Assembly: GCF_947500045.1 (NCBI RefSeq)
Contig: NZ_CANMQQ010000001.1
Span: 62,001-126,000 of the forward strand
Reading direction: 5' to 3'
Length of the DNA: 64,000 nt
From: an uncultured Ruegeria sp.
GTDB lineage: Bacteria > Pseudomonadota > Alphaproteobacteria > Rhodobacterales > Rhodobacteraceae
In this document: positions 8,903-17,507 of the stretch, piece after piece
How the letters are laid out: the number at the start of each line of letters is the position of its first letter
Numbering within the stretch: the stretch's first letter is position 1
The notes under the pieces: generated by a model
What the model was told of the DNA's origin: nothing
Database searches by the model: none
What the model saw: the letters and a program-made list of their open reading frames with translations, nothing else
Position numbers and translations under genes: made by a program

Positions 8903-9361
8903 TCAGATGCACTTGAAATAGTCAAAAGGTTCCAGGCAATCGGTACAGCGCCAATGGGCCTTGCACGGGGTCGATCCGAACTGACTGACCTTCTCAACCG
9001 CCTTGCTGCCACAACGGGGGCAGCGTTCTGGACCGCCAGCAGGCTGAGGCGGAGCAATGCCGTACTCTTCCAGCTTGGCGCGACCCTTGTCGCTAAGCCA
9101 TTCGGTGGTCCAGGCAGGTGCGATGCTGGTTTCAATCCTCAGATCGTCGATCCCATTGTCACGCAGCGCAGTTTCGATATCCATGCTGATGATTGCGGTC
9201 GCCGGGCAGCCCGAATATGTCGGGGTAACAGTCACCTTCAGCGTGTCATCATCCCACCGTACATCACGCACGATACCCAGATCGACGACCGAGATCACGG
9301 GGATCTCGGGGTCGGGAACGGCACCCAGCCATTCCCACACCTGATCTGTTGAGACCTGCAT
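8903..9361 (-). CDS. paaD: PaaD, MIP18-type assembly factor
   Basis: 152 residues. The N-terminal MIP18/DUF59 domain has DPEIPVISVVDLGIVRDV and the conserved cysteine in YSGCPAT. The C-terminal zinc ribbon has CPRCGS and HWRCTDC. PaaD is needed for maturation of the PaaABCE monooxygenase, probably for metal or cluster insertion. It sits between paaC (six bases upstream) and paaE, the canonical order. Confidence 0.93.
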   Translation of the reverse strand: MQVSTDQVWEWLGAVPDPEIPVISVVDLGIVRDVRWDDDTLKVTVTPTYSGCPATAIISMDIETALRDNGIDDLRIETSIAPAWTTEWLSDKGRAKLEEYGIAPPQPAGGPERCPRCGSKAVEKVSQFGSTPCKAHWRCTDCLEPFDYFKCI

Positions 9362-9367
9362 TCGCCG

Positions 9368-10126
9368 TTACCACGTCGCGCCGGGGTAGGCGCGTTGCAG
9401 CCATTGCATCTGTGTCAGCAAGTGCCCCAGATGTTCGGTATGCATGCGACCGTCACGCCCGCCTTTGTGGGCAAAGCGGCTTTCAGGAATGGTCAAGGTT
9501 GCCGCTGTCAGCACTCGCCCGACCAACGCATCATACTCATCACGCAGGTCTGCCGGGTTTGGCGCGATCCCCGCCGCAACCATTTCGGCATCGACGTCGT
9601 CGCTGGAAAACATCTCGCCCACATAGGGCCAGAGATAATCCAAGGCCTGTTGCATCCGATCGTGGCTTTCGTCGGTCCCGTCGCCAAGCCCCACAACCGT
9701 GTCGCCCGAGCGTTCGAGGTGATAGGTGACCTCTTTACTGGCCTTGGCGGCAATCGCGGCAACACGTTCGTCAGAGGATTTCATCAGCCGCCCCAACATG
9801 ATCAAATGCCACGCATCGAACAGGAATTGGCGCATTAGTGTGCGACCGAAGTCACCATTCGGCACCTCGACCAGCAGTACATTGCGGAAATCCCAGGCAT
9901 CGCGCAGGAAGGCGATGTCATCCGCGCTCTTGCCGCCATCGATCTCTCCGGCAAGGCCCAGCCACATCTGGGTTTGGCCGATCATATCCAACGCTGTATT
10001 GGCCAAAGCGATATCTTCTTCGAGCACCGGCGCATGGCCACACCATTCACTGACGCAATGGCCGAGGATCAGGGTGTTGTCCCCCATCCGCAGCAGGAAT
10101 TGCAGGAATGCTTCATCCCGGTCCAT
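9368..10126 (-). CDS. paaC: PaaC, structural subunit of phenylacetyl-CoA epoxidase
   Basis: About 252 residues of all-helical ferritin-like sequence, including GHCVSEWCGHAPVLEEDIAL and FDAWHLIMLGRL. In characterised systems PaaC is the catalytically inactive partner that scaffolds PaaA. The ORF track gives a GTG at 10129, but the ATG at 10126 overlaps the paaB stop in a TGATG arrangement and is at least as likely. Confidence 0.92.
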   Translation of the reverse strand: MDRDEAFLQFLLRMGDNTLILGHCVSEWCGHAPVLEEDIALANTALDMIGQTQMWLGLAGEIDGGKSADDIAFLRDAWDFRNVLLVEVPNGDFGRTLMRQFLFDAWHLIMLGRLMKSSDERVAAIAAKASKEVTYHLERSGDTVVGLGDGTDESHDRMQQALDYLWPYVGEMFSSDDVDAEMVAAGIAPNPADLRDEYDALVGRVLTAATLTIPESRFAHKGGRDGRMHTEHLGHLLTQMQWLQRAYPGATW

Positions 10127-10410
10127 CACATTGCCCCCACTTCGTCGGGAATGTCGAAGAAGGTCGGGTGACGATAGACCTTGCTTTCGCTGGGCTCATA
10201 AAGCGGACCTTTGTCGCTGGGTGACGAAGCGGTGATGTTGTTGGCCTCTACCACCCAGATCGACACACCTTCATTGCGCCGTGTGTATACATCCCGCGCA
10301 TTTTTGATCGCCATTTCCGCGTCAGGCGCATGCAGCGAGCCGACGTGGCGGTGGCTCATACCATGCTGTCCGCGGATGAAGATTTCCCACAGGGGCCATT
10401 CGTTGTTCAT
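10126..10410 (-). CDS. paaB: PaaB, small subunit of phenylacetyl-CoA epoxidase
   Basis: 94 residues, the usual length, with the recognisable opening MNNEWPLWEIFIRGQHGMSH and LHAPDAEMAIKNARDVYTRR. PaaB bridges PaaAC heterodimers in the epoxidase complex. AAGGAGGACACC precedes the ATG. It overlaps paaC and follows paaA by 18 bases. Confidence 0.95.
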   Translation of the reverse strand: MNNEWPLWEIFIRGQHGMSHRHVGSLHAPDAEMAIKNARDVYTRRNEGVSIWVVEANNITASSPSDKGPLYEPSESKVYRHPTFFDIPDEVGAM

Positions 10411-10428
10411 AAGGTGTCCTCCTTGGGT

Positions 10429-11421
10429 TTACTCGGCCGCTAGATTGCGCGCGCGTTTCTTGCGGGCATGGGCCAGCAGCCCATCACGCACCCACGCGCC
10501 GTCGTCCCAGGCTTTGTTACGCGTGGCCAGTCGGTCGACGTTGCAGGGGCCGTTGCCTTTGATCACATCGAAGAATTCGGACCAGTCCGGGTCGGTGTAA
10601 TCGTAGTGTCCCCGCTCTTCGTTCCATTTCAGGTCCGGGTCGGGGATGCTAAGGCCCAGATACTCAGCTTGCGGCACGGTCTGATCGACAAATTTCTGGC
10701 GCAGCTCGTCGTTAGTGTTGATCTTGATCTTCCACGCCATGGATTGCGCCGAATGCACACTTTCCTTATCCGATGGGCCAAACATCATCAGTGACGGATA
10801 CCAAAGCCGGTTCAGCGCATCCTGTGCCATCTTTTTCTGTTCCGGAGTGCCCTCGGCCATCTTGCGGATCGCGTCATAGCCCTGACGCTGGTGAAAGCTT
10901 TCTTCTTTGCAAATTCGGATCATCGCGCGTGAGTATGGTCCGAAGGACGTCCGCTGCAGCGGAACTTGGTTCATGATAGCGGCCCCGTCGACCAGCCATC
11001 CGACCGCGCCGATGTCGGCCCAATTCAAAGTCGGGTAATTGAAGATTGACGAGTACTTCATGCGCCCGTCCAGCAGCATCTCGGTGATTTCATCCCGGCT
11101 GACGCCCAGCGTCTCGGCTGCACAATAAAGGTACAACCCATGCCCAGCTTCATCTTGCACCTTGGCCAGCAGGATCGCCTTGCGTTCCAACGTCGGCGCG
11201 CGGGTGATCCAATTGCCCTCGGGCAGTTGACCGACGATCTCGGAATGCGCGTGCTGACCGATCTGACGGATCAGGGTCGCGCGGTAGTCGTCGGGCATCC
11301 AGTCCTTGGGCTCGATCTTGATATCAGCGTCGATCTTGTCCTGAAAGACGCGTTCCTGCTCGGACATCTCCTCGCGGGATTTCACACCGGTTCCAGCTGA
11401 TTTTACCATCTGAGCATACAT
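10429..11421 (-). CDS. paaA: PaaA, catalytic diiron subunit of phenylacetyl-CoA epoxidase
   Basis: 330 residues with both diiron motifs: EAGH (91-94) and EESFH (E174, H177), plus the conserved glutamate in HAHSEIVG (61). It uses O2 to form the 1,2-epoxide of phenylacetyl-CoA. Second gene of the operon, 15 bases behind paaJ with GGAGGAGACCC before the ATG. Confidence 0.96.
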   Translation of the reverse strand: MYAQMVKSAGTGVKSREEMSEQERVFQDKIDADIKIEPKDWMPDDYRATLIRQIGQHAHSEIVGQLPEGNWITRAPTLERKAILLAKVQDEAGHGLYLYCAAETLGVSRDEITEMLLDGRMKYSSIFNYPTLNWADIGAVGWLVDGAAIMNQVPLQRTSFGPYSRAMIRICKEESFHQRQGYDAIRKMAEGTPEQKKMAQDALNRLWYPSLMMFGPSDKESVHSAQSMAWKIKINTNDELRQKFVDQTVPQAEYLGLSIPDPDLKWNEERGHYDYTDPDWSEFFDVIKGNGPCNVDRLATRNKAWDDGAWVRDGLLAHARKKRARNLAAE

Positions 11422-11436
11422 GTCGGGTCTCCTCCC

Positions 11437-12639
11437 TTACACGCGTTCGAGAATAAGTGCGGCCCCCTGGCCAACGCCGACACACATTGTACACAGCGCA
11501 TAGCGTCCGCCCGTTCGGCGTAGTTGATAGGCGGCGGTCATGACCAATCGCGCACCGCTCATCCCAAGTGGATGGCCTATCGCGATTGCGCCACCATTTG
11601 GGTTCACATGCGGCGCATCATCTGGCACTCCCAGTTCGCGCAGTGTGGCCAACCCTTGCGATGCAAAGGCTTCGTTCAATTCTATCACATCCATCTGTTC
11701 GATGCTCAGCCCTGCACGGGCCAATACTTTGCGGCAGGCCGGAACGGGACCGATCCCCATTATGCGCGGCTCAACGCCTGCGACGGACATTCCTACGACA
11801 CGCGCAATTGGCGTCAGACCGTTATTGGCAGCCGAGGCTTCATTGGCCAGCAAAAGTGCGGCTGCTCCGTCATTCACGCCCGAGGCATTCCCCGCAGTGA
11901 CAGTTTTTTCAGGGCCGTTGATCCCCTTCAAACCTGCAAGCTTTGCGGCAGTTGTTCCGGGGCGCGGATGCTCATCCGTGTCAACGACAATCGGATCGCC
12001 TTTACGCTGTGGTATGGTGACCGGGGTGATCTCCTCCTGAAACACCCCGGTCTGGTGCGCCGCGGCCCAGCGGGCCTGGCTGCGTTCGGCAAAGGCGTCT
12101 TGATCGGCGCGGCTGATACCGTAAGCTTCCGCTACGTTATCGGCAGTTTCGGGCATCGAGTCGATGCCGAATTCCTGCTTCATCTTCGGGTTTACAAACC
12201 GCCAGCCGATCGTGGTGTCATATACGGTGTTTGCGCGCGAAAACGCGGATGTTGCTTTGGGCATAACAAAAGGTGCGCGCGACATGCTTTCGACGCCCCC
12301 CGCAATCGCCATGTCAAAATCCCCCGCCTTGATGGCACGGGCAGCCATTCCCACCGCATCCATGCCAGAAGCGCAGAGCCGGTTGATCGTTGTACCCGGA
12401 ACCTCGACCGGCAGACCCGCCAGCAATGCCGCCATGCGTGCCACATTGCGATTGCTTTCACCGGCCTGATTTGCGTCACCATAAATCACATCATCGAGAC
12501 GCGCCCAGTCCACCTGAGGGTTTCTGGCGACCAAGGCGGCCAGCGGTAGCGCGGCCAGATCATCCGTGCGCACCTGGCTTAGACTGCCGCCATATCTTCC
12601 GATAGGCGTGCGCTGGGCGTCGCAGATAATGGCGTCCAT
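11437..12639 (-). CDS. paaJ: PaaJ/PcaF-type thiolase (3-oxoadipyl-CoA / 3-oxo-5,6-dehydrosuberyl-CoA)
   Basis: 400 residues with thiolase active-site cysteine C89 in [15 protein letters not shown], the catalytic histidine in [10 protein letters not shown] and the second cysteine in [12 protein letters not shown]. It cleaves acetyl-CoA from 3-oxoacyl-CoA intermediates, giving succinyl-CoA at the end of the pathway. It leads the paaJABCDE operon, and its promoter carries the second candidate PaaR site about 40 bases upstream. The family also acts in the beta-ketoadipate pathway, so it may serve both. Confidence 0.88.
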   Translation of the reverse strand: MDAIICDAQRTPIGRYGGSLSQVRTDDLAALPLAALVARNPQVDWARLDDVIYGDANQAGESNRNVARMAALLAGLPVEVPGTTINRLCASGMDAVGMAARAIKAGDFDMAIAGGVESMSRAPFVMPKATSAFSRANTVYDTTIGWRFVNPKMKQEFGIDSMPETADNVAEAYGISRADQDAFAERSQARWAAAHQTGVFQEEITPVTIPQRKGDPIVVDTDEHPRPGTTAAKLAGLKGINGPEKTVTAGNASGVNDGAAALLLANEASAANNGLTPIARVVGMSVAGVEPRIMGIGPVPACRKVLARAGLSIEQMDVIELNEAFASQGLATLRELGVPDDAPHVNPNGGAIAIGHPLGMSGARLVMTAAYQLRRTGGRYALCTMCVGVGQGAALILERV

Positions 12640-12677
12640 TTATCGAACTCTCCGAATTTGATGTCTCGTCAATAAGT

Positions 12678-12693
12678 GACCGATAGGTCGGTT
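12678..12693. promoter_or_regulatory. Candidate PaaR operator, paaJABCDE promoter
   Basis: GACCGATAGGTCGGTT lies 39 bases upstream of the paaJ start. It contains ACCGA-TAGG-TCGGT, a perfect 5-bp inverted repeat, and matches the 3738 site at 12 of 16 positions. Placed where a repressor would block the operon promoter. Confidence 0.65.
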
Positions 12694-12740
12694 AATAAGC
12701 GCTCCTGTGATTCGCGGCAAGAAAAATGTAACGTATTTTG

Positions 12741-12759
12741 CCGATTCCTCGAGAATCGG
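12741..12759. repeat. Perfect 7-bp inverted repeat, unassigned
   Basis: CCGATTC-CTCGA-GAATCGG, flanked by two copies of GTAAC (12728 and 12759). No T-run follows on either strand, so it looks more like a protein-binding site than a terminator. It lies upstream of paaJ and downstream of the cyclase gene. Confidence 0.45.
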
Positions 12760-12783
12760 TAACATATTGAGTTTGCGCCAACT

Positions 12784-12805
12784 AAAAGCCCGCACAGGTG
12801 CGGGC
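12784..12805 (-). terminator. Rho-independent terminator of the cyclase gene
   Basis: GCCCGCAC-AG-GTGCGGGC, an 8-bp GC-rich hairpin followed on the minus strand by TTTTAG. It sits 28 bases past the stop of the minus-strand cyclase gene and separates it from the paaJ operon. Confidence 0.8.
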
Positions 12806-12833
12806 CTTTGTTTGGCAAGAGGGGTGCAGAAAT

Positions 12834-13652
12834 TTAAACCATTGCAAATATGCGGGCCGGACCGCCGGAACCGCCACGATGGGCCGGCGCGCCGACAATC
12901 AGCGTGGCGCCGCTGGCAGGGACCTTGTCCAGGTTTGCAAGGTTCTCGATGCCGTACCGATTGGTGGGCAACCAGGCATAGTGGGTTGCAAAATCGGCGG
13001 ATGGCCCATGATCAAGAGACAGAGAATCTACGGCCAGCGCGACCGCACCTGTTTCATCCATCAGCATTTGTGCGGCTTCGACATGAAAACCGGGGAAGTG
13101 CATTTTGCCCTCGGCATCGGCGTTTCGGAAATCCGGTGTTGCGGTTTTTGCACCCCATCCGGAATGCATCGCGACGCAGGCACCATCAGGGATCGGACCA
13201 TTGGCTGCAATCCATGCGTTCAGATCATCCGGCGTGACCTGGGCGTCTGCGTCCTCGGCCGCCCGCGCCGCGATGTCAATCACACAGAGCGGGCATACCA
13301 GATTGGAAACAGGGATTTCATCAACCGACTGACCATCCGCCGAGAAATGTAGCGGGGCGTCAATATGCGTGCCCGTGTGCTCATTTACGGAGAGATTGAA
13401 AAGATTGAAACCGTGGTCCTTGATGTTGAAGGCCTGCGTGGCCTCAATTCCGGGCGCGTCAAAGTAAGTGGGAAACTCCGCATCATATATATGCGTCATG
13501 TCGACGACCTCGCCATGTCCCATGGCCATTGCCGGGGTCGTCGCAGAGGTGCCCAGTGCGGTTCCGGTGGCCATTGCTGCGCTTGCTTTGAAGAACGAAC
13601 GCCGTGACAACATCCGGTCCTTTACGGCAGCCATTACGCATACATCACACAT
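12834..13652 (-). CDS. Tat-exported cyclase-family (PF04199-like) hydrolase
   Basis: About 272 residues from the ATG at 13652, which has GGAG seven to eight bases upstream; the longer 294-residue frame adds no conserved sequence. SRRSFFKA followed by a hydrophobic stretch and AMAMG is a twin-arginine signal, so the enzyme should be periplasmic. The metal-binding motif of the cyclase/kynurenine-formamidase family is HTGTHIDAPLHF. Members hydrolyse amides, lactones or isatin-like compounds; the substrate here is unknown. It is divergent from the fused dehydrogenase gene and shares its promoter region with a candidate PaaR site. Confidence 0.82.
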   Translation of the reverse strand: MCDVCVMAAVKDRMLSRRSFFKASAAMATGTALGTSATTPAMAMGHGEVVDMTHIYDAEFPTYFDAPGIEATQAFNIKDHGFNLFNLSVNEHTGTHIDAPLHFSADGQSVDEIPVSNLVCPLCVIDIAARAAEDADAQVTPDDLNAWIAANGPIPDGACVAMHSGWGAKTATPDFRNADAEGKMHFPGFHVEAAQMLMDETGAVALAVDSLSLDHGPSADFATHYAWLPTNRYGIENLANLDKVPASGATLIVGAPAHRGGSGGPARIFAMV

Positions 13653-13798
13653 TTTGGTTCTCCATGATTTTTCGACACCGGAGCAGGATACTGGTCCGAC
13701 ATTCCGGATTAGGTCCAATTCAATACTTGCTGGTTCAGATTAGCCTGATGCTGATGACGTGGGATTCACATGTTTGTCACCGGCTGATTTAGAGGAAA

Positions 13799-13814
13799 AA
13801 CCGAACGATTGGTC
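13799..13814. promoter_or_regulatory. Candidate PaaR operator, fused dehydrogenase promoter
   Basis: The reverse complement, GACCAATCGTTCGGTT, equals the 3738 site at 15 of 16 positions. It lies about 110 bases upstream of the hydratase/dehydrogenase gene and about 150 bases upstream of the divergent cyclase gene. Confidence 0.7.
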
Positions 13815-13925
13815 GATTAAAGGGTTGAATACTCAGGCGGACCGGGTCAGTCTTTGTCCGGCATCATCTCGGGCATCTCGGGTTGTGCTGGCGGCAAAGC
13901 AATATTGTTCAGGAGGCAGGAACAT

Positions 13926-16019
13926 ATGTCCCAGGTTATTGGCTATGAGAAAGTGGGCGATATCGCAGTTTTGTCGGCGAATAATCCACCAGTAAACGCA
14001 TTGGGGGTGGATGTACGTCGGGGCCTCTTGGCTGGGATCGAGCGTGCGGAAACCGAAGGCGCGCTGGCAGTTCTGATCTATGGAGAGGGTCGGACTTACT
14101 TTGCCGGTGCCGACATCCGCGAATTTGGCAAACCGCCGCAGGAACCATGGCTACCCGCGCTCTGCGATCGGATAGAAGCGTCGCCGCTGCTGGTGGTCTC
14201 GGCTTTGCACGGCACGGCCCTTGGCGGTGGGCTTGAGGTTGCCCTATCCTGCCACTACCGCATAGCAACCCCGTCGACGAAAGTTGGGTTGCCGGAAGTC
14301 AACCTTGGTATCATCCCCGGCGCAGGTGGAACCCAGCGCTTGCCGCGTATCGCGGGGGTTGAGGCTGCATTGGATATGATCACCACCGGGCGGCATGTTC
14401 AGGCGCCTGAGGCGCTTAAAATGGGCGTTCTAGACAAGGTTCAGGACGGCGACCCGCGTGACATCGGTTTGGCCTATGTGCAAGACCTGCTTGAGGCAAA
14501 CGCGCCGCGTCGTCCGGTCTGCGAAATGGCCAGACCCGCCGCGATCGACTTTGATGCAGCCTATGATGCTGTGTTGAAGAAAGGCCGGGGTCAGCTATCG
14601 CCCGCGATAGCGGTGCGCGCGGTGCAAGCCAGTTGCGAGTCTGCGGATTTTGCCACAGGGCAGGCACGTGAACGAGAACTGTTCATGGAATTGATGGCTT
14701 CGGATCAGCGCAAGGGCTTAATCCATGCGTTCTTTGCAGAACGAGCGGTTTCGAAATTGCCGGAGTTGCAGGGCATTTCCCCCCGAGACCTTCACAAAAT
14801 TGGTGTGATCGGCGGCGGCACGATGGGCGCTGGTATTGCCACCTCGGCTTTACTCGCGGGACTTGCAGTTGTGTTGCTTGAGATGTCGCCAGAGGCGGCC
14901 CATGCCGCAAAAGACCGGATCGCAGCAAACCTGGCCGGTGCGGTGAAACGCGGAAAACTAAGCGCGGCTGAGCATGACGATATCCTGCAGAACAGGCTGA
15001 CATTGGCGACGGACTATGATGCGCTCGGCGACGTTGATCTGGCGATCGAGGCCGTCTTCGAAGATATGGAAGTAAAAAAACAGGTTTTTGCGCGGCTGGA
15101 TGCCGTCTGTAAGAAAGGGGCGGTGTTGGCGACCAACACCTCGTATCTCGACATAAACGAGATTGCGGGATCGGTTAGAAGGCCTGGCGACGTGATCGGT
15201 CTGCATTTTTTCTCACCCGCTCATGTGATGAAACTGCTCGAGATTGTCGTGGCGGATCAGACTGCGCCCGAGGTCGCGGCAACAGGGTTTGCGCTGGGCA
15301 AGCGGTTGGGAAAAGTATCGGTCCGGGCAGGTGTGTGTGACGGGTTCATCGGGAACCGAATTCTAAACACCTACCGGAGTTGTGCCGATCACATGGTCTT
15401 GGACGGCGCGAGCCCTTTCCAGATTGATACCGCACTGACCGAGTTTGGATTTGCAATGGGCCCCTATACGGTATCTGATCTGGCCGGGTTGGATATTGGT
15501 TGGGCCGCACGCAAGCGCAAACGAGCCGCGGGGCTGGACCCGCGCGCGCGTGACAGCTTCTACGCGGACAAACTGTGCGAAGCGGGGCATTTTGGTCAGA
15601 AAACCGGCAAAGGCTATTATGTCTACGAAAAGGGTAAACGCGGTGGAACGCCGAACCCCGATGTTATGCCTTTGATCGAAGCCGAGCGTGCAGAACAGGG
15701 TATTTCACCCCGCACGTTTACAGATAAGGAAATCGTGCGTCGTTACATGGTCGCAATGGTAAACGAAGCGGCAAAGGTTGTTGGCGACGGTATCGCTCGT
15801 AGGCCGTTGGATGTGGATGTCACACTGCTCTATGGCTACGGGTTTCCTCGGTATTGGGGTGGGCCAATGAAATGGGTCGATCTCCAGGGTTTGCCGACTG
15901 TGCTTGATGATATCCGAAAGTGGTCTGAGGAAGACGCCTTTTATTGGCAGCCTGCGCCACTGCTTGAGCAGCTGATCTCTGAAAATCGTAGCTTTGATGA
16001 CCTCAACAGGGAAACCTGA
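13926..16019 (+). CDS. Bifunctional enoyl-CoA hydratase / 3-hydroxyacyl-CoA dehydrogenase (FadJ/FadB type)
   Basis: About 697 residues. The N-terminal crotonase domain has FAGADIREFG and HGTALGGGLEVALSC. The NAD-binding domain begins about residue 293 with GVIGGGTMGAGIATSALLAG, and a duplicated C-terminal dehydrogenase helical domain has GFIGNRILNTYRS and YGYGFPRYWGG. AGGAGG nine bases before the ATG at 13926 fixes the start. It hydrates enoyl-CoA and oxidises 3-hydroxyacyl-CoA. As no separate paaF or paaH is present and a PaaR-like site precedes it, it probably performs those two steps for dehydroadipyl-CoA. A general fatty-acid role is also possible. Confidence 0.9.
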   Translation: MSQVIGYEKVGDIAVLSANNPPVNALGVDVRRGLLAGIERAETEGALAVLIYGEGRTYFAGADIREFGKPPQEPWLPALCDRIEASPLLVVSALHGTALGGGLEVALSCHYRIATPSTKVGLPEVNLGIIPGAGGTQRLPRIAGVEAALDMITTGRHVQAPEALKMGVLDKVQDGDPRDIGLAYVQDLLEANAPRRPVCEMARPAAIDFDAAYDAVLKKGRGQLSPAIAVRAVQASCESADFATGQARERELFMELMASDQRKGLIHAFFAERAVSKLPELQGISPRDLHKIGVIGGGTMGAGIATSALLAGLAVVLLEMSPEAAHAAKDRIAANLAGAVKRGKLSAAEHDDILQNRLTLATDYDALGDVDLAIEAVFEDMEVKKQVFARLDAVCKKGAVLATNTSYLDINEIAGSVRRPGDVIGLHFFSPAHVMKLLEIVVADQTAPEVAATGFALGKRLGKVSVRAGVCDGFIGNRILNTYRSCADHMVLDGASPFQIDTALTEFGFAMGPYTVSDLAGLDIGWAARKRKRAAGLDPRARDSFYADKLCEAGHFGQKTGKGYYVYEKGKRGGTPNPDVMPLIEAERAEQGISPRTFTDKEIVRRYMVAMVNEAAKVVGDGIARRPLDVDVTLLYGYGFPRYWGGPMKWVDLQGLPTVLDDIRKWSEEDAFYWQPAPLLEQLISENRSFDDLNRET

Positions 16020-16053
16020 GATCATATGGCGAAGGCTCCCGCACCCGCACAAC

Positions 16054-16118
16054 ATTGGCTATGCCAATATTGTTAGCGGCCTTGGGCCCGGCATCGCGCT
16101 TTGCGCGATGCCGGGCCC
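16054..16118. terminator. Two hairpins between convergent genes, one with a perfect 16-bp stem
   Basis: ATTGGC-TAT-GCCAAT (16054-16068) is followed by a perfect 16-bp inverted repeat with loop TTT (left arm 16084-16099, GGGCCCGGCATCGCGC; right arm 16103-16118). They fill the gap between the plus-strand dehydrogenase and minus-strand rpe. There is no T-run, so this is either an atypical bidirectional terminator or a repetitive extragenic palindrome. Confidence 0.5.
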
Positions 16119-16172
16119 AACAGGAGGAGGCGTTTCGACAGAAATGTCGACGACTGGCGGGAGGGCTTTGGG

Positions 16173-16862
16173 TTAGCTTTGCGCTGCTTCGGCAGCAGAT
16201 CGCACGGCGCGAATGTTGTCTCCGTAAACCGAAGGGTTCGAGACGGACCCGCCCTTGAAAACAGCCGATCCAGCAACCAACACGTCTGCACCCGCAGCAG
16301 CGACCAGAGGTGCGGTCTTGGGGTCGACACCACCGTCGATCTCGATATGCACCGCGCGGTCCCCGATCATCTGGCGCAGGCGTTGCACTTTTGATGTCAT
16401 ATCGATGAATTTCTGCCCGCCGAAGCCGGGGTTAACGGTCATGACGCACACTAGGTCAGCCAGGTCCAGAAGATGCTCGACCGCCTCGGCGGGCGTGCCT
16501 GGGTTCAGAGCAATGCCCGCTTTCATCCCGGCAGCGCGAATAGCCTGAAGCGTGCGGTGCGAGTGGGGTCCGGCCTCGACATGAGCCGTCAGAATATCGG
16601 CTCCGGCATCGGCATAGGCCTGTATATAGGGATCGACCGGAGTGATCATCAGATGCACGTCCATAACCGTTTTCACATGCGGACGGAACGCTTTGACCGC
16701 GGGAGGGCCGAACGTGAGGTTGGGTACAAAGTGTCCATCCATCACGTCCACATGAACCCAGTCCGCTCCTTGCGCTTCGATGGCCTGAATCTCCTGTCCG
16801 AAATTGGCAAAATCGGCAGACAGGATCGAGGGGGCGATCTTAATGGAACGGTCAAAGCTCAT
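16173..16862 (-). CDS. rpe: Ribulose-phosphate 3-epimerase
   Basis: About 229 residues with all TIM-barrel hallmarks: IAPSILSADFANFG, HVDVMDGHFVPNLTFG, MTVNPGFGGQKF and IEIDGGVDPKTA. The conserved histidines and aspartates bind the catalytic metal. It interconverts ribulose 5-phosphate and xylulose 5-phosphate. The ATG at 16862 is preferred to 16874 because GAGG precedes it by six bases. About 150 bases separate it from the upstream glycan operon on the same strand, so it may have its own promoter. Confidence 0.96.
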   Translation of the reverse strand: MSFDRSIKIAPSILSADFANFGQEIQAIEAQGADWVHVDVMDGHFVPNLTFGPPAVKAFRPHVKTVMDVHLMITPVDPYIQAYADAGADILTAHVEAGPHSHRTLQAIRAAGMKAGIALNPGTPAEAVEHLLDLADLVCVMTVNPGFGGQKFIDMTSKVQRLRQMIGDRAVHIEIDGGVDPKTAPLVAAAGADVLVAGSAVFKGGSVSNPSVYGDNIRAVRSAAEAAQS

Positions 16863-17011
16863 GACAGGCCTCATGTGGATGTGCGGTTGCGACGGCGTAT
16901 AACTCCGACTTGGGTCGAAGGATAGGCCTTACGGTGCTGATTTTGAGGGATGCGGTTGGCGTACATTCCTGATGCCCTCGGCAATTTGCGTAGAGGCAAA
17001 TCAATAACTGT

Positions 17012-17488
17012 TCAGGCACGATAAAACAGATACCGGCCCGGCGCGATCGTTTCAGGGCCCTGTATCTGAGAGAAGCATGTCAAAGGTTGCCCTGATATCA
17101 GCAACCCGCCAGGTCGCATAACCTGTGCGATCAGAGGGCTGAGGCGTGCCGCCTCTGCGACGTCTTCGGATTTGATCCCGCGACCGAAATCATAATGCGC
17201 CAGTGCAATTGTTCGCCCGGCTTCTGCCAATTTCCTCAGCATCGGTTCGGCCTCTCCCTGCAAGAAATCCTGAGCAGGGGGCCTGCTGTCCGGGTGGCAT
17301 TGCAATACCCGGTCCATTACCCAGATCCGACGTTGGGGCAGCATCTCGCGCAAATGGTCATAGGTGCGTCCGTTGCCCAGTCCTAGGTCCAGAACGTCTC
17401 CGTCCATGTTGTCGATCTGCGCGGCGGCCCAGTTCAGCCCGTCGCGTTGCGCGGTCAGGCGGCGCAGCATGGAATCCAGTCGACTCAT
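17012..17488 (-). CDS. Small class I SAM-dependent methyltransferase (Methyltransf_17-like)
   Basis: 158 residues. The SAM-binding loop is DLGLGNGRTYDHL (about 35-47), followed by WVMDR as the acidic ribose-binding strand. The gene at 33923 is a paralogue with the same LGLGNGRTY core and a similar ending. The start at 17488 has AAGGAGAGCCC upstream; the ORF track start adds unrelated codons. It is the last gene of the seven-gene glycan operon, 19 bases behind the deacetylase, so it may methylate the glycan or a precursor. The target is unknown. Confidence 0.75.
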   Translation of the reverse strand: MSRLDSMLRRLTAQRDGLNWAAAQIDNMDGDVLDLGLGNGRTYDHLREMLPQRRIWVMDRVLQCHPDSRPPAQDFLQGEAEPMLRKLAEAGRTIALAHYDFGRGIKSEDVAEAARLSPLIAQVMRPGGLLISGQPLTCFSQIQGPETIAPGRYLFYRA

Positions 17489-17507
17489 TCGGGCTCTCCT
17501 TGCGGGT

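Noticed and set aside
11524-12549. 341-residue plus-strand ORF
   Set aside because: Antisense shadow of the paaJ thiolase, which has intact active-site motifs.
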